Of a stretch of 64,000 nt of DNA, positions 27,401 through 33,863 are shown in pieces (the first letter of the stretch is position 1; each line of letters starts with the position of its first letter). Made by a program: the position numbers and the translations under genes. The notes under the pieces were generated by a model. That model saw only the letters and a program-made list of their open reading frames with translations, did not search any database and was not told where the DNA came from. The stretch spans positions 32,991,537 to 33,055,536 of the forward strand of contig NC_064440.1 in assembly GCF_023343835.1 (NCBI RefSeq), read 5' to 3'. The stretch is from Lagopus muta. Its lineage: Eukaryota; Chordata; Aves; Galliformes; Phasianidae.

Positions 27401-28969
27401 AAAGAAAGATCATCATGTGTGTTGCACAAACTAACAACGCTTAAAAATTGCTCAAACGTTAACAGGACGAACGTGAGAATATTGAATATGTTCAAGTACT
27501 TTTGCATGACTTCATCCTGGACCTTTTTATTCCCTAATTTGACTTCGGTTTTTAGTCTAGATTATAAAGAAGATTTAAAACAGGGAGCATTTTTCCCCTT
27601 CCAATGAAGCCTTCCCATTAATAAAAAGGAAACAAAGAAAATGAAGAAAGTGAGTAGTAAAACTTTTACAACATAATAAAATATATCAGAATCCCATTGC
27701 AACAGCATTGGAATTGTCTGAAGATGCTGAATTATGATAGGTTGTCATATAAAGTTCAGTCCAGAGTATTAGCAATCATACTCTCCAGCAACATGCATAT
27801 AATTGGGAGATCTTCGTAATAACCCTCAGTTTTAAAGGCTCGTAAAAACTGTGCTTTACTCATAATTTGCAAGACGAAAGAAGAAATTCTTAAAGGCAAG
27901 GAACGTCTTTCTCTCAACAAGGAAGAGTCAGAAGGCAATACACCACGTCCTTAAAGCAGGCAACCCTAAATACTCGCTTTCTCTATAGTGATTTTTGGTG
28001 AAAATACTATACAGTCAGTTTAAAAAGATACACAAGATACATCCATCTCTATAGCATACACCCTAGACAGAAAATTAGTATCACGCAGCACAGAGAGGAA
28101 CCCTCTGAAAGTATGTTGTAAGCAGCACCTGCCACGTTCTATTTTAATGCAAGTACTGAGGGACTCTAAGGTAAAGACCTCAATGCAACCTTGTAACTCA
28201 AAGTAAACACACAAAAAGGAAAAGATGCTAGTTCTATGAATCCTGTATCAAATAGATTTATTCACCTGCGTACTACCATGTGAAAAGCAACTGTAAACAT
28301 CCTGTGAGCACTGGACGCTCTCAGTATCCCAAATCTCTTCACATTTTCTCTGTTTCCTCCTCGACACTCTCAATCAAGATGCTCTCACTGCGTTAGCGAG
28401 TCAACCGCAGAGTGCCATAAACTCCCCATTATCCCAGCCATCTCTGGAGTCGCCAAAGCAAAGCTCAGGTAATGAATAGGATGCTGAAAGTTCTGAATGG
28501 TAACAGTAAAATACAACCTGCCCTCAAACCCAGATATTTCAACTTGATACTTATGCCAGAGTAAAGCCTTTTCGTAAATAAGAAGTGTTTGTTTTCAAAT
28601 AAAGTCGCTTCAAGCTGCTTCTGGAAGCACAGTAAACAGTAAAAATAACGCAACAACAATTTCCATTTGGATTGCAAAACCCGATGAAACAAAACAAAAC
28701 CAGCGCACGTCGAACTCAGAGTTTTCCTACCTGGAACAGGTAAGGACCAGCTCTCAAATGCCACTTGGGGATAGTTCAGACTGGTAATCCCGTTCATGGC
28801 TAGATGAGACACCAGCACGAACGAGAAAACAGAACAAGCAGTCTTCCCTGTTCCTTCTCTTCTTTTACTGGCAAAGCTCACAGAAGCAGGTAAGACCAGG
28901 AAAGCGAGCCGAGGACCCCGACTAACCCAAAAACGCTGCCAGAGAGAAACACGTTTAAAAGAGACTTAC

Positions 28970-29074
28970 TGCTTGCCACGTGACTTGGTGAGGTATGCTG
29001 CCCATTGGGTGTACTTGAGGTGAGGTCAATAGCCATGCTGGAGTGCTCCCTTTCGGGTGAAAGCTCATTGTCAC
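28970..29074 (-). CDS. IKZF2: IKZF2 (Helios) exon 3: N-terminal region before the zinc fingers
   Basis: This is the second coding exon of Helios, residues 12 to about 46. It opens with the two bases that complete the Cys codon, then reads [16 protein letters not shown] and [18 protein letters not shown], and ends one base into the next codon. Human Helios, from family knowledge, has [20 protein letters not shown] and NGQHASPSHMTST at the same place, so identity is high, with N-to-S, A-to-T, M-to-V and T-to-A changes. The acceptor is AAAGCAG with AG at 29075-29076 and a weak pyrimidine tract. The donor is GTAAGTCTC at 28969-28961. The exon is 105 nt and keeps phase 1 at both ends. It holds no zinc finger; the four DNA-binding fingers and two C-terminal dimerisation fingers lie in later exons outside this window. 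An in-frame Met (MAIDL) could serve as a secondary start, but nothing here shows that it does. Confidence 0.95.
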
Positions 29075-29789
29075 CTGCTTTCACAAAATAAGTCGCCCGT
29101 AAGTTTCCATCCCAGCAAAGCAACCCGATGATTAACAACTATGCCTTGCCAGCTCCCTGCACCCCTGTTTGCCTTCCCTTTGCTAGGGGAGCCTTCCAAA
29201 GCCTGTGAACACCGGATTCTCAGTGGCCAGAAAGAAATACTTGACGGACTGATTTTAAGAGCTCCCTCAAACCTCCCATCACCAGTCTTTCGCAGACAGC
29301 CTTAACAAAAATCCTGGTCCAACTGCTTTGTTTCCTCAGAAATTAGTACTACTTCTCCATTTGCAAACACTGAGGATAGCAGGAGACTGAATTCCTACTT
29401 TGTAGGACAGACCTTCCCCCCCTGGAGCCTTTGGTCAGCTGACAGTTAAACAATGCTCTCAAAAATAAGACATTTTGCCCTAACACAGAAAGCAGGAGAA
29501 ACGCACAGCAAAAAGCAAGGAAAGTTGCTGGTTCTGAAAATGAGTGCTCTCTCTCACAAAGTTCATTCATCCTCAGCAAATACTTGAACTGCGAGGTGCT
29601 CACTCACGCACCCATACCCACACGTCTTTCAGTCACACACAAAGCTTATGTTCAAATGCCATTAATTCAGTGGCATCTGACAGCAAAGACCATACAGAAG
29701 GAAGCTAAAGTTTCAGGCACCCGCATTACAGAAAGATAGCGGGGAAAGAAGAAAGTACTATAGAATAATCAAATAAAACGACTACTTAC
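29075..29789 (-). other. IKZF2: IKZF2 intron 2
   Basis: This is the 715-nt intron between exon 2 (donor GTAAGT at 29789) and exon 3 (acceptor AG at 29075-29076). It is a phase 1 intron. Its sequence is unremarkable apart from A-rich patches, and no additional coding exon is recognised in it. Confidence 0.88.
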
Positions 29790-29838
29790 ATGTTATATAT
29801 CCATCAGCAGCCTCTGCTTCCATAGTCAAAGTGCAGTG
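29790..29838 (-). CDS. IKZF2: IKZF2 (Helios) exon 2: start codon and first 11 codons
   Basis: This is the first coding exon of Helios, an Ikaros-family zinc-finger transcription factor that acts in the nucleus. Coding sequence runs from the ATG at 29823 down to 29790 and reads MEAEAADGYIT plus one base of a split codon. The first 15 bases (29824-29838) are 5' UTR. A strong acceptor precedes the exon (pyrimidine-rich stretch ending TTGCAG, AG at 29839-29840), and a consensus donor GTAAGT follows at 29789-29784. From my knowledge of the family, human Helios begins METEAIDGYITCD, so this copy differs at residues 3 and 6. The exon ends in phase 1 and joins exon 3 to make a Cys codon (T+GT), exactly as the human protein requires. 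The exon is too short to appear as an ORF by length and was found from splice signals and homology. The call is firm; the two substitutions could be lineage differences. Confidence 0.93.
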
Positions 29839-31281
29839 CTGCAAGGCAGAAAAGTACACCCTCAAAGACACCTGTCAGTATCAACCATTAAACGATTAAA
29901 CTTACTTAGAGCCCTGAGTAGTTATACCCATTTTGCTGCTGTTGCAACCATTGCCTACAGAAACACAAGCGTAGTGCATGCGCTCGCTTGCAAATCACCG
30001 AGCCCTCCCTGCAAACGATCTGAGAAATCCTGCTGACCCTTGGGCAGGCTGTGCTGGGATCTTCTCGGTCTGACCAAAACCTTCACTGTTCCCCACTCGC
30101 CGTTTTTACCCGATTTTAGCTTCCCCACTCCGAGTTTCCACTTGTCTCTTTGAAGCAGGGACTGTAACGCTTTACGAATTATCAGCTCTCTCAGCCAGAA
30201 CAGACCTGCAGGAGTTGGCACTATTAACAATCGCTCTTTTCTCACCTACTCCAGGAGACTCGGCTCTGCCCTAACCAAAACAAACCCCTCGGTGCCCCTT
30301 ACAGACCGCTGCCACCAGCCCTCGCCTCACACCAGCCCCTCACAGCAGCACACACACCTGTACACACACCTGTTCCTCCTCACCTCGCTGATCTGCCCCA
30401 ACACGGGGCCCAACACGGCACTTAATGCTCCCAGGCCATGCATTTTGTGGCATGAAGCAATCTTAAAGTTTCTGGAAGCGCTTTGCTGACACAGAACAAG
30501 CTATTACTTTCCAGAAACCCAAGTAACTGTATAGAATGACACCCCCTAGCTATCATTTGATATATATTGAGGGGAAAAAAAAAGAAAAAAAAAAAAGGAG
30601 ACAGGGAGGAATCAATAATCTTAACTATGTTCTTTTAACTGGAAAAGTTAAGAAACCAACATGACCAGAGGAGAATTTTATTTCCTCTCTCCCTCCCCGG
30701 CCTCTTTTTTGCCTTTAGTTTCAAAACTCTCACTGCACCAGGCAGCTAAATTATTCACAATGAGCCATTTCTGTATTGATCGCCAAGTATATTTAGCCCT
30801 GGCTCCTGGAATTTCTCCATTACTTACTGGAAAACAGGCAGCTTCACTTCTTGTCTCCAAAACCACTTCCCTCCCCCTCCTTCAACTCGCTTTCCTCCCG
30901 CCTTTCCCCCAATAAATAAATACTTTTCTCTGTGTTCTTCTTTGGTATAAAGCAGATCAAATTCCCAAGGCATTCAGTACATAACACTTAAATTTCAACC
31001 TGCCTGGCTGCTACCAAACTCTCTACAGTGACTGATTTTTCCACATGACTTTAAAAGCAACAACAACAACAAAAAAAAAGCCACACACACACAAAAATCC
31101 CTAAAAAGTTTCCAAAGCGGGCAAGCTGCTTCCTCAAGCCCTCCCAAATTACCTTCTCTTCCCCCTAGTCCAGGTAGGCAGGCACACACTGAGTAAAGAG
31201 AGAGGCATCAGAAGCAACAGGGAAAGAGCACCCCAGCCAATGGAGTGAAGGAAAGAAACGGGAGGAAGGGAGGAGGAAGAC

Positions 31282-31305
31282 AAAAAAAAAAAAAAAAAAA
31301 AAAAA
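31282..31305. repeat. Poly(A) run of 24 at the CpG-island edge
   Basis: An A24 homopolymer followed by TTT, then A9 and A6 stretches to about 31326, just inside intron 1 from the island. Confidence 0.95.
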
Positions 31306-31608
31306 TTTAAAAAAAAAATAAAAAAGGCACAGAACCATCCGTAACCTAAATTAAAGCACCGTTTGGGGTGGGGTTTTCTTTTCTTTTCTTTTTTGTTTGT
31401 TTTTTTTATTATTTCTTAAAAGTGGAGAAAGGGGAAGGAAAGAAAAGTTTGCTCCCCGTTTTCAGGCTGTGATGGGGAATCCCGGCGGTTCGGCCTTTCA
31501 GCCGGGGAGGGGGCAGAAAGGAGAGACGCCGCAGACACGGAGAGGTGGGGAAAGTTGGAAGAAGGAGAAGAGGGGAGGTGGGGGCCAGGCGGCCGCCCCG
31601 GCACTTAC

Positions 31609-31690
31609 AGGTGGGGCATGCGGAGCCGGGCAGCGCGGGATGAGCCGGCGGGAGAGCCGCTCAGGAATGGCACATACTTTCAAGGAAGAT
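31609..31690 (-). other. IKZF2: Alternative candidate IKZF2 first exon (3' boundary at 31609)
   Basis: A second minus-strand donor, CCACCT followed by GTAAGTGCC, sits at 31608-31601 near the 3' edge of the CpG island. The intronic side matches the donor consensus perfectly, but the exonic side (CCT) does not. If used, the first intron would be about 1.8 kb. The upstream boundary is unknown and the end given is nominal. It may be an alternative first exon, a second non-coding exon, or unused. Confidence 0.3.
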
Positions 31691-31697
31691 GAAGAAC

Positions 31698-31774
31698 AAA
31701 AAGGGAGAGAGGGAGGGAGGGAGGAAGAGAGAGAGAGAGAGAGAGAAAGGGAGGGAGGGAGGAAGGGAGGGAGG
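31698..31774. repeat. 77-nt uninterrupted purine tract
   Basis: Every plus-strand base from 31698 to 31774 is A or G, with GGGA, GAGA and GGAA units. A second GA run follows near 31807-31827. Polypurine tracts with internal mirror symmetry can form triplex DNA; on the IKZF2 sense strand this is a CU-rich tract. Confidence 0.93.
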
Positions 31775-31940
31775 TCAGCCGGTGCTACAGCAATGCGATT
31801 AACCAGCAGAGAGAGAGAGAGAGAAAAACTTGATCCACCGGTTCCTTCCGAATCGGCACGGCAACCGGAGCGGGGGGGCTCGGGCGGCAGCGCACCGCCG
31901 GGCGGGCAGCCTAGGCCAACTTCCCGAAGCCGTTCCGGCA

Positions 31941-31960
31941 CCCCCCCTCCCCCCCCCCCC
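31941..31960. repeat. C7-T-C12 run (G-tract on the IKZF2 sense strand)
   Basis: Seven Cs, one T and twelve Cs on the plus strand give a 20-nt G-rich tract on the minus strand, a possible G-quadruplex near the promoter. Confidence 0.92.
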
Positions 31961-32179
31961 GCCCCGCGACCTGTCAAAGTGATCCAAGTCCTGCCTCGCC
32001 GCTTTCATCTATTCCCTTTAGGACCCTTTCCCCCCACACACACCTCTCCCGTTTTCCCCCTCCCCCCGTTCCTTCCCTCGGTCCCCCGACGCACGGCCGC
32101 CGCGCCTCAGGCCGCAGGTGGCGGCGGCAGGGCCGAGTAACGGGGAGCGGAGCGAGAGCTGCCCGGAGAGCCGAGGGCC

Positions 32180-32212
32180 GGGGGGGGGGGGGGGGGTCGA
32201 GAGGGGGGGCGG
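32180..32212. repeat. G17 run plus second G7 run
   Basis: A 17-base G run (32180-32196) is followed by GAGGGGGGGCGG to 32212. It can form G-quadruplex on the plus strand and C-rich structure on the IKZF2 sense strand. Confidence 0.92.
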
Positions 32213-32340
32213 CTCCTGACGCGGCGTCCCCGAGGGGAAGCAGCAACAAGTCGGGCCGCGCTCGGCTCGGGGCCCCCCGTGCTCCCGGGGGAAGGCGAGG
32301 GGAGACAGGGAGGGACGGCACGGGGAGGGGGCAGATTTAC

Positions 32341-32584
32341 CTCAGCCGCGCAGGCAGTGGATCACTTCCATGCCCCTTTTGTTTGTGTTTTTATTAGTGC
32401 CGCCGCCCCGCGCCCGTGCGCGGCCGCCTATGGAAACTGAGGCAGCGGCGCGGTCGCTAAGGGTAATCCTGCCGGCACTTCCTCCATCTTCGGAGAGCAG
32501 GGTTAGCCTGGGACAGCTGGTCAAACCCCGAGAAACCGATCCGCCCGCCGCCTTCACACACATACACGAGCACCGCGCACTCAC
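32341..32584 (-). other. IKZF2: Candidate IKZF2 non-coding exon 1 (3' boundary at 32341)
   Basis: IKZF2 needs an untranslated first exon upstream of the 29839 acceptor. On the minus strand a good donor, CTGAG followed by GTAAAT, places an exon end at 32341 inside the CpG island. The 5' boundary cannot be read from sequence; 32584 is only a nominal limit set by the start of CA-rich simple sequence. The putative exon carries a 9-codon upstream ORF that ends just before the donor. Splicing from here to exon 2 would remove an intron of about 2.5 kb. The competing donor is at 31609, and both may be used from different start sites. This is inference from donor quality and position, with no transcript support. 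Confidence 0.45.
32342..32371 (-). other. Nine-codon upstream ORF in candidate exon 1
   Basis: On the minus strand, ATG at 32371 opens a short frame reading MEVIHCLRG and stops at TGA (32344-32342), one base before the candidate donor at 32340. If this exon is used, every mature 5' UTR would keep the whole uORF within exon 1. Upstream ORFs of this size commonly lower translation of the main frame. Presence is seen directly; function is inference and depends on the transcription start lying upstream of 32371. Confidence 0.35.
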
Positions 32585-32589
32585 TCACT

Positions 32590-32715
32590 CCCTCACACAC
32601 ACACACGCACACACACATACGCGCACATACACTGAGGCGCACGCAAGCGCGCACCCGCCCGCAGGCGCGCGCGCCCCCCCCCCCCATCGCTCTCCGCGCG
32701 CGCGCGCACGCACAC
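32590..32715. repeat. CA, CG and C12 simple-sequence cluster in the promoter
   Basis: CA tract (32594-32630), GC-rich CG alternations (about 32648-32673), C12 (32674-32685), then CG alternation (32694-32708) passing into CACACA. Alternating purine-pyrimidine DNA of this kind favours the Z form. Confidence 0.88.
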
Positions 32716-32873
32716 ACCGAGCGGGCGCGCGCCGCCGCCCCGCGCGCCTCACCCGGGAGGAATGGATGGAAGGAGGGGGGGGGCACGCGAGGGGAGGGGG
32801 CCGCGCGGCGGGGCCGCTCAGCACGCTCGGCAATCGATTAGAGGACAAGTGCCGCCTCGCCTCACGCGGACAC

Positions 32874-32930
32874 ACGCACACACACACACACACACGGTCA
32901 CACACACACAATCACACACACGCGCGCGCA
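32874..32930. repeat. (CA)n microsatellite with CG alternation
   Basis: CA units, interrupted by GGT and AAT, end in a short CGCGCGCG stretch near 32921-32928. Confidence 0.9.
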
Positions 32931-33016
32931 CCGCCCGCTGAGGGCACCGGGCGGCGGAGGGCGAAGTTGGGCGTTCGGAGTGAACGTGAGGTAATTTCTG
33001 GTTTTTTGGTTGGCTT

Positions 33017-33044
33017 TTTTTTTTTTTCTTTTTTTTTTTTTTTC
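33017..33044. repeat. T-rich tract on the plus strand
   Basis: Two T runs separated by one C form a long pyrimidine tract leading into TTCCTTCAG at 33042-33050. It reads as a strong splice-acceptor pyrimidine tract for any plus-strand transcript. Confidence 0.88.
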
Positions 33045-33050
33045 CTTCAG

Positions 33051-33339
33051 GCTTTGAGCTCAGGAGGGAAAACCCGGATTAAAACGAAAGCTCCTCCGCG
33101 GCGCTTTCCCCATCTCCCGCGCACGGTGTGTGGTGGAGAAAGGGCGGGAGCCGCGGTGCTTCCCTGAGGACAATCAGCTGACAGCCCGCTGCCCACACGG
33201 CACCAGAGCCGACGCGTGCCAGGGCTGGGGCCGGGTTGGCTGTTAGGAAACGTTTCTTCCCAGAAAGACCAGCGATGCTGGTGGGCACCCGCGTGAGGAA
33301 ACGCTAGCGCAGGTGATGAAGCGGTGCGAACTGACGAAG
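33051..33339 (+). other. Candidate exon of a divergent transcript from the IKZF2 promoter
   Basis: On the plus strand a long T-rich tract ends in CCTTCAG at 33050, a near-ideal acceptor. A donor, GACGAAG followed by GTAGGC, sits at 33340, giving a possible 289-nt internal exon at the outer edge of the CpG island. A donor-like GTGAG then GTAATT also lies upstream at 32991. No recognisable protein is encoded, so any transcript would probably be a non-coding RNA divergent from IKZF2. This rests on splice signals alone. Confidence 0.3.
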
Positions 33340-33560
33340 GTAGGCACACAGACGGAGGGCCGGTGGAGTGATCCTTTACCCACGCCGGTTGCCAGAGAGC
33401 TTCAGGATGCGCCGACTGGAGCTCCTGCGCCGTGCCTACCCGCGCTCCTTGTGGCAGGCTGTAGGTGCCTGAGCCAAGCTCATAACTCCCTCACCGGCAC
33501 TACAAATTTTAGCCAATTAGTCATTACACCACATCTGAGAAGCGGGTTAGTTTAACTCTT

Positions 33561-33660
33561 CTCATTTTGCATAGGCAGAAGGGTTAGGGGACTGGCCCAA
33601 GGCCATGAAGAGCAGTGCTCAGAGCTGAGCCTAGAAAGCAGACTTCTTGTTTCCCACGCC
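33561..33660 (-). mobile_element. MIR-like CORE-SINE remnant
   Basis: CTCATTTTGCATAGGCAGAA, then GGGTTAGGGGACTGGCCCAA and GGCCATGAAGAGCAGTGCTC, aligns by eye to the reverse complement of MIR (CATTTTACAGATGAGG, then GAGGTTAAGTGACTTGCCCA and AGGTCACACAGC), including the following AGAGCTGAG and GACTTCTTG parts. It lies about 250 bp outside the IKZF2 CpG island. The similarity is visual and diverged. Confidence 0.6.
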
Positions 33661-33843
33661 TACGTTTCAGCAACTAGACTTGGCTTGCCTGCCTCAGAAA
33701 ATAGACTGGCATAGCTATAGCTGTGTAATTACACCGTTACCGTTATAACTCTCCTTGTGGACGTTCTCCTCCAGATGGAAAGTGACTTCCCAAAGGCTGT
33801 CCAAATGAATTCACTGAACAGCAAACGCTTCATGTTTTTGCAC

Positions 33844-33863
33844 TTTTTTTTTTTTTTTTTTTT
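33844..33863. repeat. Poly(T) run of 20
   Basis: A T20 homopolymer in the upstream intergenic DNA. Confidence 0.94.

Larger units (their letters stand above)
1..28969 (-). other. IKZF2: IKZF2 intron 3 (partial, continues beyond position 1)
   Basis: From the exon 3 donor at 28969 to the left edge I find no further Helios exon. The next exon of the family encodes the stretch beginning NSVKLEMQSDEE and would be long enough to leave an open frame with an internal Met; no such frame is present, and no C2H2 zinc-finger pattern appears on the minus strand. The intron therefore exceeds 28.9 kb, in keeping with the very large IKZF2 locus of other vertebrates. Content is AT-rich unique DNA with scattered A and T runs, CR1 remnants (4782, 12265, 14092, 24433), microsatellites (19750, 23970), homopolymers (21261, 21475) and an ancient palindromic repeat (15953). 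Open frames of 60-160 codons are chance. Confidence 0.85.
29839..32340 (-). other. IKZF2: IKZF2 intron 1 (upper limit depends on first exon used)
   Basis: This lies between the exon 2 acceptor and the candidate exon 1 donor at 32340 (or 31608). The proximal part holds A-rich runs (30572-30597, 31061-31078), a GC-poor block at about 30700-30860 that reads like conserved non-coding DNA, and an A24 run at 31282-31305. The distal part enters the CpG island. A further minus-strand donor-like site (AGTAG then GTGAGA, near 30245) could mark an alternative exon, but evidence is weak. Confidence 0.6.
31440..33320. promoter_or_regulatory. IKZF2: CpG-island promoter of IKZF2
   Basis: Between about 31440 and 33320 the base composition switches from AT-rich flanks to very GC-rich DNA dense in CpG. 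It lies immediately upstream of the IKZF2 coding exons and contains both candidate first-exon donors. I see no convincing TATA box, which fits a dispersed-start CpG-island promoter. The island is unusually rich in simple sequence: a purine run (31698-31774), C7/C12 runs (31941-31960), a G17 run (32180-32196), CA tracts (32594-32630 and 32874-32930), a C12 run (32674-32685) and a CG alternation (32694-32708). Long open frames within it (247 and 265 codons on the plus strand) are low-complexity by-products of stop-poor GC-rich DNA. Confidence 0.88.

Noticed and set aside
28465..28881. 138-codon minus-strand open frame just downstream of IKZF2 exon 3
   Set aside because: It lies in intron 3 on the gene's own strand but beyond the consensus exon 3 donor and in no Helios-like sequence; it is treated as chance.
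1..28960. Further IKZF2 exons (zinc-finger exons)
   Set aside because: I looked for C2H2 patterns and the stretch following NSVKLEMQ on the minus strand and found none, so they lie beyond the window.
31397..32140. 247-codon plus-strand open frame in the CpG island
   Set aside because: The translation is low-complexity (GA-repeat-derived Glu/Arg/Gly and Pro runs) and arises from stop-poor GC-rich simple sequence; no domain is recognisable.
32370..33167. 265-codon plus-strand open frame in the CpG island
   Set aside because: It is dominated by His-Thr repeats from CA tracts and Arg/Ala runs. It overlaps the IKZF2 candidate first exon on the other strand and resembles no protein.
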